Shown one piece after another: positions 1 to 8,666 of a DNA stretch of 64,000 nucleotides. The DNA lies in assembly GCF_003957255.1 (NCBI RefSeq), contig NZ_QDIE01000002.1, positions 79,842 to 143,841 on the forward strand, in the 5' to 3' direction. A program made the position numbers and the translations under genes. Each line of letters opens with the position of its first letter. Positions within the stretch are counted from its first letter, which is position 1. The notes beneath the pieces were generated by a model. The model made no database searches. It saw only the letters and a list, made by a program, of their open reading frames with translations, and was not told the DNA's origin. Source of the DNA: Actinotignum sanguinis. Its GTDB lineage: Bacteria; Actinomycetota; Actinomycetes; Actinomycetales; Actinomycetaceae.

Positions 1-296
1 TCCTTGAGACCTTGCGGAGTGGAGGCCCCCACGACTTCATCCGTGAGGGTGGACTCCACCGATTGCGCGACCGCCAGCTCCTGCTTGACGGAGCGGATTT
101 CGTACGCCGTGCCTACCATACGCGTATTAAGTGCAAAAACTGTGGCAAACGCGCCGAAGAAGAGTGCCAGGCATATGATTACGGTCCCGAGAAAGCCACG
201 GTGCGCCGCCGGAGTGGGGATAAGCGTGAGTTCGGGACGCCCCGAGATCACGGGACGGGTACGCGGCGCTGCAACAGCGTGGGGCTGTGCGCTCAT
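1..296 (-). CDS. ftsL: FtsL-like septum protein, N-terminal part (runs off the window)
   Basis: The frame starts with ATG at 296, overlaps the rsmH stop as ATGA, and stays open to base 1, giving about 98 residues. A basic, proline-rich cytoplasmic N-terminus is followed by one hydrophobic segment at about residues 34-56 (begins [14 protein letters not shown]), then a helical, probably coiled-coil extracellular part. Size, topology and the position directly after rsmH are those of FtsL, the bitopic divisome protein that works with FtsB and FtsQ. The sequence itself is poorly conserved in this family, so the call rests mainly on topology and gene order. Translation is probably coupled to rsmH. 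Confidence 0.8.
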   Translation of the reverse strand, partial: MSAQPHAVAAPRTRPVISGRPELTLIPTPAAHRGFLGTVIICLALFFGAFATVFALNTRMVGTAYEIRSVKQELAVAQSVESTLTDEVVGASTPQGLK

Positions 297-1279
297 AGCT
301 GACCTCCGGGACGGATTTTCTCGGCAGCGCGTAAACGAACGGACGCGGACCGGGAGTTGCGGGTGATTTCTTCTTCGTTAGCTCGGATAGCTCCTCGGGT
401 GAGGAGCTCCAACCAAGGTTTATGTTCTTCAAGTTCAACGGGCAGTCCCCTGGGTGCCCGGGAGGTGGCCCCGGCGGCAAAAGCCCGTTTCACCAGCCGA
501 TCTTCCAGGGATTGATAAGCTTCGACGACGATGCGCCCTCCCACCCGCAAACTGGCGAGCGCTGCCGGCAACGCCCGCTCGAGTGTTCCGAGTTCGTCAT
601 TCACCGCAATGCGCAGTGCCTGGAAGGTGCGCTTGGCGGGGTTCCCCCCGGTGCGCCGCGCCGGGGCTGGGATGGAAGAACGTACGATATCCACCAATTC
701 GCCGGTACGGAGCAACGGGGCACTGGCGCGCCGTTGCACAACGGCGGTGGCGATACGGTGGGCGAATTTTTCCTCCCCGTACTCGCGCAAAATCCGGGTG
801 AGCTCGCGTACCGATTCTTCCGCGAGGATATCCGCGGCGGTGCGCCCGACCTGGGCATTCATACGCATATCAAGCGGGGCGTCATGCGAGTAGGAGAACC
901 CGCGCTCAGTTTCATCCAATTGCAGGGAGGACACTCCCAAATCCATGAGGATTCCATCTACGAGGCGATTGCCCGCTGCCGCGGCCACGTCGTCGTACGT
1001 GGTTTGGACGGGGCGGAACCGTTTGCCGAAACGGGCCAAGCGCTCCCCCGCCAAGGCAATGGCGGCAGGGTCGCGGTCGATTCCGATAACAGTGAGGTTT
1101 TCAAAACGCTCAAGGAAAGCTTCGGTGTGTCCGCCCATCCCGAGCGTGCAGTCAATGAGGACAGGAGCGGGAACCTGGAAGGCGGGGGCGAGGAGTTCGA
1201 TGCAGGTGTCCACGAGCACCGGGGCATGCAGCGCGTTCCCAGCGGCGCGCGGCGCGCCCGAGGTGCGTGCTGTCTCCAT
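293..1279 (-). CDS. rsmH: 16S rRNA m4C1402 methyltransferase RsmH (MraW)
   Basis: RsmH N4-methylates C1402 of 16S rRNA in the ribosomal P site, using S-adenosylmethionine. The 328-residue protein has the SAM-binding motif [15 protein letters not shown] at about residues 41-55 and the family motif [15 protein letters not shown] at about 107-122. The C-terminal part carries the usual [19 protein letters not shown] stretch. Length is normal for the family. The chosen ATG has an AAGGG Shine-Dalgarno. The gene lies between mraZ and ftsL at the head of the division and cell wall cluster, and its stop overlaps the ftsL start, so the two are probably co-translated. Confidence 0.97.
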   Translation of the reverse strand: METARTSGAPRAAGNALHAPVLVDTCIELLAPAFQVPAPVLIDCTLGMGGHTEAFLERFENLTVIGIDRDPAAIALAGERLARFGKRFRPVQTTYDDVAAAAGNRLVDGILMDLGVSSLQLDETERGFSYSHDAPLDMRMNAQVGRTAADILAEESVRELTRILREYGEEKFAHRIATAVVQRRASAPLLRTGELVDIVRSSIPAPARRTGGNPAKRTFQALRIAVNDELGTLERALPAALASLRVGGRIVVEAYQSLEDRLVKRAFAAGATSRAPRGLPVELEEHKPWLELLTRGAIRANEEEITRNSRSASVRLRAAEKIRPGGQL

Positions 1280-1391
1280 TCTGTGCCCTTCTCATTGCGG
1301 CGCCCGCGATAGTGATCCCCCGCGAGTGATCTGAAGCTGGGGAAGTGCCTCAGAGCTCTCGCGAAAGACCGCCACCGCGATCACGCGATTC

Positions 1392-1823
1392 CTAGAAGAG
1401 GCCGGGGATGACCTCTTCCTCCCTATCGGCGAAAGCCGATTCTTGATCCTCCAGATAGGCCGCCCACGCGGCGCTATCCCAGATTTCGACTCGGTTGCCC
1501 GTGCCGATAACCGCGAGGTCGCGATCCAGACCCGCGTACGTGCGCAACATTGCCGGAATGGTGATTCGCCCCTGTTTATCAGGGATGTCATCCACGGCGC
1601 CGGAGAGCAGCACGCGGGTATATGACCGCGCCTCTTTAGACGTCAAGGGGGCTTTAGCCAGGGTCTGCTGCAATTCCACAAAATCCGCGAGCGGAAAAAC
1701 GTAGATGCAGTGTTCCTGACCGCGCGTCATCACCAGCCCGCCCTGGAGCTGATCACGAAATTTGGCGGGCAGAATAATTCGACCTTTGTCGTCCAATTTG
1801 GGCTCATACGTGCCGAGGAACAT
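1392..1823 (-). CDS. mraZ: Transcriptional regulator MraZ
   Basis: MraZ is a ring-forming DNA-binding protein of the SpoVT/AbrB type that represses its own division-cell-wall operon. The 143-residue protein shows the two tandem half-domains, each with the DxxxR signature: [14 protein letters not shown] at about residues 10-23 and [14 protein letters not shown] at about 80-93. A GGGAGGGGG Shine-Dalgarno lies upstream of the ATG. It is the first gene of the leftward cluster mraZ-rsmH-ftsL, and three GTGGAG repeats with 10-bp phasing sit just upstream, as expected for an autoregulatory operator. Confidence 0.97.
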   Translation of the reverse strand: MFLGTYEPKLDDKGRIILPAKFRDQLQGGLVMTRGQEHCIYVFPLADFVELQQTLAKAPLTSKEARSYTRVLLSGAVDDIPDKQGRITIPAMLRTYAGLDRDLAVIGTGNRVEIWDSAAWAAYLEDQESAFADREEEVIPGLF

Positions 1824-1851
1824 CTACCGCACCCCCTCCCGTGGCGCTTGC

Positions 1852-1877
1852 CTCCACTTTACTCCACTTTCCTCCAC
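1852..1877 (-). promoter_or_regulatory. MraZ operator: three phased GTGGAG boxes
   Basis: On the minus strand GTGGAG occurs three times at exactly 10-bp intervals (plus-strand CTCCAC at 1852, 1862 and 1872), with AAA-rich spacers. MraZ is known to bind tandem TGGG- or GTGG-type repeats with about 10-bp phasing upstream of its own gene. The array ends about 30 bp before the mraZ ATG, where bound protein would block transcription initiation or early elongation. Confidence 0.85.
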
Positions 1878-1948
1878 CAGTTTGCCATGACGGGGGTATG
1901 TCGCGCTAGTGATTCTCAGAAAAGCCCGCGATCACAGGGGAAAACTGA

Positions 1949-2041
1949 GTGGAGTGCACGTGGAGTGTGGTGGGGTATTCAGGGGTGAGGAATGCCAGAT
2001 CCATATGCGAGGCACTCCGTGGAGCAGAATGGTCAGTGGAG
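1949..2041 (+). promoter_or_regulatory. Second GTGGAG cluster in opposite orientation
   Basis: GTGGAG occurs on the plus strand at 1949-1954, 1960-1965, 2019-2024 and 2036-2041, with a GTGGGG variant at 1970-1975. The hexamer equals the MraZ box but points the other way from the array at 1852-1877. Spacings are 11, 10, 49 and 17 bp, less regular than the proximal array. It may be an upstream MraZ site that allows looping, or a relic. The rest of the 344-bp gap from 1824 to 2167 holds only this cluster, the proximal array and a terminator. Confidence 0.5.
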
Positions 2042-2078
2042 CGAGGGCACTCTCACCCAGTTGCGCCGTCGTACCTCA

Positions 2079-2119
2079 GAAAAAGAAAACGGTGAGAGGA
2101 TCGATATCCTCTCACCGTT
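2079..2119 (-). terminator. Intrinsic terminator after the DUF3040 gene
   Basis: A perfect 14-bp stem (2088-2101 with 2106-2119) encloses a CGAT loop. Read on the minus strand it is followed by the T-rich tract TTTTCTTTTT. It ends the DUF3040 transcript before the mraZ promoter region. Confidence 0.93.
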
Positions 2120-2167
2120 ACGGGTGCTGAGTTTGAGTTACCGGCCGAACCGGTGCGGCACGCGAAT

Positions 2168-2575
2168 CTAGTGATCGCCGCGGCGGCGCTTTTCCCAAAT
2201 TTCTTGCTGGCGCTGCATAAAGGACGATACTCCGCGCGGCCCCGCCGAACTCGGGGATGCCGCGCCGCCGGCAGGTACCGCGACTTTCTCCGTATGTACG
2301 CCCGCGAGCGCGTACCACACCGAGGCAAACATAATGATGACACCGAGCAAACCGAGCCACCACATCTTCGGTGCAGAAATCCCACCGATCAGAATGGCGA
2401 TGCCCGCGACCAGCCCGAGAATCCCCAGTACGAGATTGCGCACGGACAGCTGCCGACTGATGGCTTCTACTTCCGGAGCAGCGGGCTTCATATTACGCGC
2501 GAAGCTGGGATCCTCGTTGGTGAGCTGCGCTTCCAGCTCAGCGAGCATCTTCTTCTCGTAGTCCGATAGGGCCAC
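2168..2575 (-). CDS. DUF3040 small membrane protein
   Basis: This 135-residue protein has the DUF3040 pattern: an N-terminal cytoplasmic helix (MALSDYEKKMLAELEAQL then DPSFAR) followed by two hydrophobic segments at about residues 47-65 and 72-88. The C-terminus is short and polar. The GTG start has a strong AAGGAGG. DUF3040 proteins are found throughout actinobacteria next to the mraZ cluster and dinB, as here. Their role is unknown. A direct repeat lies about 55-75 bp upstream of the start, and a strong terminator follows, so it is probably its own transcript. Confidence 0.9.
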   Translation of the reverse strand: MALSDYEKKMLAELEAQLTNEDPSFARNMKPAAPEVEAISRQLSVRNLVLGILGLVAGIAILIGGISAPKMWWLGLLGVIIMFASVWYALAGVHTEKVAVPAGGAASPSSAGPRGVSSFMQRQQEIWEKRRRGDH

Positions 2576-2628
2576 TGTGCCTCCTTGTTACTGTACTGCT
2601 GCCAGTCTACCGTGCCCCGTGGGCCAGC

Positions 2629-2652
2629 GTCACGATATGTTGTGTCACGATA
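2629..2652. repeat. Direct repeat upstream of the DUF3040 gene
   Basis: GTCACGATA occurs at 2629-2637 and again at 2644-2652, so the repeat unit is 15 bp. It straddles the dinB stop codon and lies 54-77 bp upstream of the DUF3040 start, where an activator or repressor could bind. No regulator is identified. Confidence 0.4.
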
Positions 2653-3997
2653 CACCGTTTCTGCGCCCTGCGCGCCCACCGGGTGCGACGTCGCCGCGCC
2701 CCGTTCCACCATGCCCCGTTCCACCATGCCCCGTTCCGGCGCCTCCCGCCCCATCACCATCGCCCGCCCCATCGCCGTGGCCCGTACCCGGCACCCGCAA
2801 AAGACTTGCCGGCCCGAGTGCCCCCGCCCCGAAACGCGAACGCACCGCATCCATAGCGCTTTCGGCTTCGCCGCGGCGCGGATCATCGTCGAAAGCGAGC
2901 TGCTGGAAACCGCCCTGCTCGCTCAGGTTTTCCACCCGCAGGCCCAGGAGCCGCAAGCCGGCGGCGGGGATCTCCACCCCGTCCAACAGCTCGCGGGCGC
3001 GTTCGTAAATCTCTGCAGCAACCTGGGTGGCTTGCGGCAGCGTTGCCGACCGGGTGATGGTGGTGAAGTCCGGGAACCGTACCTTAATCGCCACGGTGCG
3101 CCCGACCAGGTCTTTTGCGCGTAGTCGGGTGGCGGTGTCATGAGCCTGAGAAAGCAGAATCCGGTGGAGTTCGCCCCGGTCAGCCAGGGGGTCGAAAAAA
3201 GTTTCTTCGCGTCCGATGGATTTTTCCTCGCGGCTCGGGGTGACGGGGCGCGGATCGACGCCGCTGGCCAGCTGGAAGAGGTGCTCCCCTGCCGCGGTTC
3301 CAACCAGGCGGCGGAGCTGATCAGGGCCGGCTGCGGCGACGTCGCCCACCGTTTCGATCCCGTGCAAACGCAAACGCTCCTCGGTACGCCCGCCCACACC
3401 CCACAGCGCCCCGGCCGGTAAGTCGTGCAAAAACTCGAGGGTGGCCGCGGCGGGGATAAGGAGAAGCCCGTCTGGTTTGGCGTGCGCGGAGGCAATTTTG
3501 GCCACGTGTTTAGTAGCGGCGATCCCCACGGAAGCCGGCACCCCAACCTCAGCGCGGATCCGGGCGCGCAGCTGTTGGCCGATATGAACGGGAGAGCCGA
3601 AAAGCCGGCGCGCTCCCCCGACATCCAGAAAAGCTTCGTCCACGGAGAGCTGCTCAACCAGCGGGGTAACCTCCCGCAAAATCGCCATGATTTTTTCCGA
3701 TACCGCGCGGTAAAGCTCCAGGCGCGGGGCCAGCATAATGAGATTCGGACAGCGCCGCCGTGCCTGCCCCACCGGCATCGCGGAATTCACCCCGAAAGCG
3801 CGTGCCTCGTAGGAGGCAGCGGCTACGACACCACGTTCCTGGCCGCCCACCGCGACGGGACACCCGCGCAGCTCCGGATGGTCGAGAAGCTCCACGGATA
3901 CGAAAAAAGCATCCATATCGATGTGGAGGATGGGAGTACGCGAATCGTCATCACCCCAGGAATGGCGGGCAGCACGTGAGCGCGGTGCGCGTGACAT
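2645..3997 (-). CDS. dinB: DNA polymerase IV (Y-family) with a Gly/His-rich tail
   Basis: This is a translesion polymerase of the DinB branch. Catalytic acidic residues are visible in HIDMDAFFVSVE (D27, D29) and LSVDEAFLDVGG (D120, E121). The helix-hairpin-helix and little-finger regions follow in order. QQLAFDDDP near residue 390 could be the sliding-clamp-binding peptide. After it comes a low-complexity tail of about 60 residues rich in Gly, Thr and His, encoded by tandem repeats around 2701-2745. The ATG has a GGAGGG ribosome site. I see no SOS box in the 83 bp upstream, so SOS control is not supported here. Confidence 0.95.
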   Translation of the reverse strand: MSRAPRSRAARHSWGDDDSRTPILHIDMDAFFVSVELLDHPELRGCPVAVGGQERGVVAAASYEARAFGVNSAMPVGQARRRCPNLIMLAPRLELYRAVSEKIMAILREVTPLVEQLSVDEAFLDVGGARRLFGSPVHIGQQLRARIRAEVGVPASVGIAATKHVAKIASAHAKPDGLLLIPAAATLEFLHDLPAGALWGVGGRTEERLRLHGIETVGDVAAAGPDQLRRLVGTAAGEHLFQLASGVDPRPVTPSREEKSIGREETFFDPLADRGELHRILLSQAHDTATRLRAKDLVGRTVAIKVRFPDFTTITRSATLPQATQVAAEIYERARELLDGVEIPAAGLRLLGLRVENLSEQGGFQQLAFDDDPRRGEAESAMDAVRSRFGAGALGPASLLRVPGTGHGDGAGDGDGAGGAGTGHGGTGHGGTGRGDVAPGGRAGRRNGVS

Positions 3998-4068
3998 AAG
4001 CCCTCCGTTTCCTAGGTTGCCCTCTGCTTCGTGTCCTCAGTTTCCCCTCGCTCGAGCCTGCTCTCCGT

Positions 4069-4074
4069 TAGGCT
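4069..4074 (+). promoter_or_regulatory. -10 box of a leaderless promoter (spermidine-synthase-like gene)
   Basis: TAGGCT ends 6 nt before the GTG start. The only purine-rich bases, GGAG, lie too close to the start to act as a ribosome site. Transcription would begin at or next to the start codon. Confidence 0.55.
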
Positions 4075-4080
4075 GGAGCT

Positions 4081-4914
4081 GTGAGTGTGCCTACCGAACC
4101 CGTGCGAACTGATTACGCCCTCGCCGAACTAGATCGACGCTCGGATCGCCCGTCCCTCGTGACGCTCTACTTGGACGGAGTGGAATCATCCGCCCTGGAC
4201 CTCGACGATCCCACCTATCTTGAATTCGAGTATATGCAACAGTTTAGGTGCATTCTCGAAGCCATGTACCCCAAGCGCCAGCCGCTGCGGGTACTCCACC
4301 TGGGGGCGGCCGGATGCGCTTTTCCGCGCGCCCTGGATGCCGCGCGGCCCGGCTCACGCCAGCTAGCGGCGGAAATCGACGGCAAACTCGCCACCTACGC
4401 ACGCGAGTGGTTCGATCTGCCACCTTCCCCGCGCTTGCGTATCCGGGTGCAGGATGCGCGCGTCACCCTGGACACCACAGCGGCGCGCTGGGACGTGGTC
4501 GTGCGCGATGCTTTTGCTGACCGTGATGTTCCGCCCCATTTACGTACCGGCGACGCCGCTGCGCGGGTCGCCCAGGTTTTGCAACCAGACGGCGTGTATC
4601 TCCTCAACTCAGTGGCTTCGACCGGCTTGACCCGCTTCGCGAATGAATCACGGGCCCTCCTCGAGCATTTCGAGCATGTGCTAGCGATTATGGATCCGGC
4701 GGTGCTGCGCGGGCGCCGCTTCGGAAATATTGTATTGGCTGCCTCGCAGCGGGAATTCGCTTTCGCGCAGATCGAGCGGCTGGTACGGCGCCTCCCACTC
4801 CCCGCGCGCATGGTGGGGCGGGCGGATTTACGCCGGCGGGCTCGCGGCGCCGTTCTCGAGCGGGATACCGATATCGGCTACTTGCCCGCTAGCACTCCCC
4901 TACCCGACGATTAG
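4081..4914 (+). CDS. Spermidine-synthase-like SAM-fold protein
   Basis: The 277-residue protein has the Rossmann fold of the spermidine synthase family. The nucleotide-binding loop reads VLHLGAAGCAFPRAL (about residues 78-92), followed by the acidic strand end AAEIDGKL and the motif-II region VQDAR. The loop resembles the HLGGG loop of orphan actinobacterial homologues rather than the GGGDG of true aminopropyltransferases, so polyamine synthesis is doubtful. Methyltransferase or aminopropyltransferase activity cannot be decided. The gene stands alone and ends tail-to-tail with the PAC2 gene, their stop codons sharing TTAG. Confidence 0.8.
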   Translation: MSVPTEPVRTDYALAELDRRSDRPSLVTLYLDGVESSALDLDDPTYLEFEYMQQFRCILEAMYPKRQPLRVLHLGAAGCAFPRALDAARPGSRQLAAEIDGKLATYAREWFDLPPSPRLRIRVQDARVTLDTTAARWDVVVRDAFADRDVPPHLRTGDAAARVAQVLQPDGVYLLNSVASTGLTRFANESRALLEHFEHVLAIMDPAVLRGRRFGNIVLAASQREFAFAQIERLVRRLPLPARMVGRADLRRRARGAVLERDTDIGYLPASTPLPDD

Positions 4915-6044
4915 TCCGCGGCGTGCCGGCCGCGCGGCCGTTCGGTGCTCGGGTTGCCCTCCGGCTCGGGACGCTGGTCGCCCCGATCACGCTCGGTGCC
5001 GGTACGAGGCTCCGAACCGCCGGCGTGCGCCTCGGTGCCGGAATGTTGCCCGTTACTGGCATGTTGCCAAGCAGCTCGCATATTTTCCAGACGTTCCGTC
5101 ATCTGCGCCTGCTCGTTATCAGCGTGCTCCTTGCGCTTGACCATCGAAGCATCCACTCGCGCAAGGAAACTTTCCGCCGCACGCCCGATTTCATCGGTGC
5201 TGGGGACAGTGAGAGTATGCTGCGGGGCTTGGATAAGACCCGGATGGCCCTCCGCCCGATCATATTCGGTTTCCAGGGCCGCAACGATTTCCGCGAGCTG
5301 CTCATTGTGTTCGGTGAGCTGGGCGAGCTGCTCAGATTCTTCGGCGGCGCTGGCTTCCAAATCTCCGAGCGGCAGGCTCAACCCGGCCGTTTTTGCGAGC
5401 ATGGACAGCGCGCTAGCGGCCCCGGCCGCGTAATGATGCCCCGCTATATACATAGGGACGCGCACCGTTACGGAGAAGGTCGCCACGCCCATTTGACCGA
5501 GACTGTATTCCAAAAAATCCGAGAAAGAAGCCGGGTACCACACATCGGCTTCGAGCGCGGGAGCCACCGGTTCTGAATTGCGGGTGCGGATGAGCATATC
5601 GGGCTGGCGGGTGTGGGGTAGCGCCCCGGCCACCGACCCGGCTCGGTAGAGGTGCTTGACCCCGAGCTGCGCGAAAACTGCCATGAACTCGGAGTTCAGC
5701 CCCTGCCAGCAAAAATCAGGTTCGGTACCGAGCAGGAGCAAAAAAGAGGTGCCTTCAATATCTTTCGCGTGGAACAACCCGAGCGCCGGGATAGCGATAT
5801 CTTCCAAAGCACCATTGAGGTAGTGCACCCGCGGACGCTGCGCTCGGTAATCGACCAGCCCGTCCACATGTATATCGGCCACCGGGCTGAGGTCCAGAGT
5901 ATAGAGCTGGGAGGCAATGAGTTCGGATACCGAACCAATGTCATTGATGGGATCGGTGAGATGAACGACGACGCTATCGAAACGCTCCCCGTTCGCCCAG
6001 GCATCCTCATGTTCACCCTCACAGGGGTAGACGAAATAGTTCAC
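4911..6044 (-). CDS. PAC2 family protein
   Basis: This 377-residue protein has the PAC2 fold named after eukaryotic proteasome-assembly chaperones. Visible parts are the N-terminal HLTDPINDIGSVSELIASQL, the central LLLLGTEPDFCWQG, and a VRVPMYIAG segment near residue 200. A helical C-terminal domain with coiled-coil character (about 235-345) is followed by a polar tail rich in Gly, Glu and Arg. Such proteins are universal in actinobacteria and their biochemical role is unknown. The GTG start follows a GGAGGAGG ribosome site. It is monocistronic and its stop overlaps the stop of the convergent upstream gene. Confidence 0.85.
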   Translation of the reverse strand: MNYFVYPCEGEHEDAWANGERFDSVVVHLTDPINDIGSVSELIASQLYTLDLSPVADIHVDGLVDYRAQRPRVHYLNGALEDIAIPALGLFHAKDIEGTSFLLLLGTEPDFCWQGLNSEFMAVFAQLGVKHLYRAGSVAGALPHTRQPDMLIRTRNSEPVAPALEADVWYPASFSDFLEYSLGQMGVATFSVTVRVPMYIAGHHYAAGAASALSMLAKTAGLSLPLGDLEASAAEESEQLAQLTEHNEQLAEIVAALETEYDRAEGHPGLIQAPQHTLTVPSTDEIGRAAESFLARVDASMVKRKEHADNEQAQMTERLENMRAAWQHASNGQHSGTEAHAGGSEPRTGTERDRGDQRPEPEGNPSTERPRGRHAAD

Positions 6045-6311
6045 CGCGCTCCTCCTCCCTCTCCAGCTCGCTAGCTTCCCTTCCAGCCTAGACTACCGGC
6101 CTGGCCGGGTGTGCCAGGCGCCGTCGTACCGCTCCAACAGCAATCGTGACAACGAGACGTAACCGAACACGGTTCCGGTATTCGCCACCGGCTGATCACT
6201 GTCGTTCCTGTCACCGCACTATAGCGCGCCCGGGCGTTTTCCGTCATAATTGATTGTTACTTTTTTCCAGGACACCACCCGATTATTTTCGGTCATCAGG
6301 AGGAGCCGCTC

Positions 6312-8585
6312 GTGGTCAACGATCCTCACAGCGCGCGCGAGGACGCGATACGGGAAGAACAGCTTTTCGTGGATACTGCGTATCACGCGCTTGATCGCCA
6401 ACGCGAGGCCTACGCCCAGCGCCTGGCTGCCGTGCGCAGCCAGAGCGGTCAGGAAAGCGCCGGTGAGATGACCGAGCGGGATTCTTTCGCCACCCATTAC
6501 GAAGATAATCTCACCCGTTTGCGGCGGGTTGAAAACCGGCTGGTTCTCGGGCGGCTCGATACTCGCGACGGTGAAACCGATCATATCGGACGAATCGGTT
6601 TGAAAGACGAAGCCGGAGAGATCTTGCTCCTGGACTGGCGTGCCCCGCAATCGGAACCCTTTTATCGCGCCACCGCTGCCCATCCGGGGAAAGTACGGCG
6701 CCGCCGCCATATTCAGACCCGCCTACGCACGGTTACCGGGGTGGAAGATGAGCTTCTTGATTCCTCCCGTGCCTCCTCGGATCTCAATCTGACGGGTGAG
6801 GGCGCCCTCATGGCGGCGATGAATGCCGCGCGCGACGGGAAAATGAACGATATCGTCGCGACGATTCAGGCCGAACAGGACAGTATTATTCGCGCCGATT
6901 CCAATAATGTGCTGGTTGTTCAGGGCGGGCCCGGCACCGGGAAAACAGCGGTGGCTCTCCACCGCGCGGCCTATCTGCTCTATACCCACCGCGAGCGGCT
7001 GGCGCGCTCCGGGGTTCTTATTGTGGGTCCCTCGCCGGTCTTTTTGCGCTATATCGATCAGGTGTTGCCTTCGCTGGGAGAATCGGATGTTGTGTCGACG
7101 ACGATTGCCGGGCTGGTGCCCGGGGTGACGGTAAGCGCCGTCGATACTGCCTCGGCTGCGGAGATTAAGGGGCGCCTTGTTTGGCGCACCATCGCCCCGC
7201 GGGCGGTGCGTACCCTCCTCGAGCGCCCGCTACGTAAGACCGTGCGGATGCGCATCAGCGGGGTTGATGTGCGCCTGACTCCGCAGGATGTAGACAACGC
7301 GCAGCGGCGGGCCCGCCGGACCGGTAAACGCCATAATGAGGCCCGTGATACCTACGCGAAGTACCTCGTGGATGTTTTAGCGCGCCAGGTGGCCGAGGGC
7401 CAGGACGTGGAGCTCTCGGAAAATCCGTGGATTATTGCCGATGTGGCAGAGAGCATTGATGCGCGCCGGGAAATCAATCTGCGCTGGATGCCGTCCTCCG
7501 CGGTGGCGCTGCTGGAGCGCCTACTCACCAAACCGCATCTTCTTGCCGAGGTGGCGCCCGAACTCAGCGCTGCGGAACGAGCCGCGCTGCAGCGCCCGGC
7601 CGGGCACGGTATGACTATCGCCGATATTGCCCTCATTGATGAATTCGCTGAAGTTCTCGGGCCTTTTGCCACCGATGCGGAGCGCCACGCCCGGGCGGCG
7701 CGCGACGCGGCCGAACGCAATCGCCTGAGCTATGCCGGAGAAACAATGGAGGCGCTGGGCGTGGGCGGCGGAATTGTGAGCGCGGAACTGCTGGCTGAGC
7801 GCATGGGTGGGCGCGGGGACGGCAGCTCACTAGCCGAACGTGCTGCCGCGGATCGGACCTGGACCTATGGGCACGTCGTGGTCGATGAGGCCCAGGAGCT
7901 CTCCCCTATGCAGTGGGAAATGCTTATTCGGCGTAATCCCTCCCGCTCCATGACGGTGGTCGGTGACCTTGACCAGCGCCCGGATGGTTCGCCGCGGGCC
8001 GGCTGGGAAGGGCTGGTGGGGCGCTTGGTTGATCGGGTACGCGTGGAAGAACTCACGGTGTCCTACCGAACTCCCGCCGTTATTTTGGATACGGCCGGGG
8101 CGGTGCAGCGCGCCGCCGGGGTTATGGTGCGCCCCGTGCGTGCAGCTCGTACCGAGGGCGGCGCCGTGGAGATCGCCCCGCGCTGCGCGCCCGGAACTCT
8201 TACCACGGGCGCTATTGAGGCGACGGCGCACGTGTGCGAACGTTTGGACAGGCGCTATGGCCATGCCGGGACCCTCGGCGTGATCGTGCCGGAGGCCCGA
8301 GTAGCCCCGGTGGCGCAAGCAATCGCAACGGCTCCGGAACTGGCCGAGTGGACTGTAGATGTCACCGGTCGTGATGTCACGGCCCGGATCCAGGTTCTCA
8401 CGGCGGTGCAGTCCAAGGGCTTGGAATTTGACGCTGTTGTGTTACTGGAGCCATGCGAGATTTTGGCCGAAGGCCCGGGAAATATTTACGTGGCGATGAC
8501 GCGCCCCACCCAGCTTCTCTCCGTGGTTTCCGAGGGCGATCTTCCGGACGGGCTCACCGCGAGCGCGGCGGGTGTTGGTTCCTAA
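6312..8585 (+). CDS. helD: HelD-type RNA polymerase recycling ATPase (UvrD-like helicase fold)
   Basis: The 757-residue protein begins with the long N-terminal helical arm typical of HelD (AREDAIREEQLFVD onward), which enters the RNA polymerase channel. It then shows LLLDWRAPQSEPFYRAT, Walker A GGPGTGKTAVALHRAAYLLY at about residues 204-223, Walker B VVDEAQELSPMQWEML, motif III VVGDLDQRPD, and motif VI VYVAMTRPTQLL. HelD removes stalled RNA polymerase from DNA. Some actinobacterial homologues (HelR) also protect against rifamycins. GTG start with AGGAGG upstream. The gene is monocistronic. I see no clear rifamycin-associated element in the 267 bp upstream. Confidence 0.92.
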   Translation: MVNDPHSAREDAIREEQLFVDTAYHALDRQREAYAQRLAAVRSQSGQESAGEMTERDSFATHYEDNLTRLRRVENRLVLGRLDTRDGETDHIGRIGLKDEAGEILLLDWRAPQSEPFYRATAAHPGKVRRRRHIQTRLRTVTGVEDELLDSSRASSDLNLTGEGALMAAMNAARDGKMNDIVATIQAEQDSIIRADSNNVLVVQGGPGTGKTAVALHRAAYLLYTHRERLARSGVLIVGPSPVFLRYIDQVLPSLGESDVVSTTIAGLVPGVTVSAVDTASAAEIKGRLVWRTIAPRAVRTLLERPLRKTVRMRISGVDVRLTPQDVDNAQRRARRTGKRHNEARDTYAKYLVDVLARQVAEGQDVELSENPWIIADVAESIDARREINLRWMPSSAVALLERLLTKPHLLAEVAPELSAAERAALQRPAGHGMTIADIALIDEFAEVLGPFATDAERHARAARDAAERNRLSYAGETMEALGVGGGIVSAELLAERMGGRGDGSSLAERAAADRTWTYGHVVVDEAQELSPMQWEMLIRRNPSRSMTVVGDLDQRPDGSPRAGWEGLVGRLVDRVRVEELTVSYRTPAVILDTAGAVQRAAGVMVRPVRAARTEGGAVEIAPRCAPGTLTTGAIEATAHVCERLDRRYGHAGTLGVIVPEARVAPVAQAIATAPELAEWTVDVTGRDVTARIQVLTAVQSKGLEFDAVVLLEPCEILAEGPGNIYVAMTRPTQLLSVVSEGDLPDGLTASAAGVGS

Positions 8586-8666
8586 AATCGAACACTCCTT
8601 GCACTGTGGCTGGGACGGCCGTGGACTGGGGACCGTTATGCAGTCACTCCGTGTGCCGTGGTTAGG

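Noticed and set aside
3998..4080. SOS box before dinB
   Set aside because: No CGAAC-N4-GTTCG match exists in the gap, so LexA control is not supported.
6045..6311. Rifamycin-associated element before helD
   Set aside because: I looked for a palindromic GGGGC...GCCCC-type element and found none.
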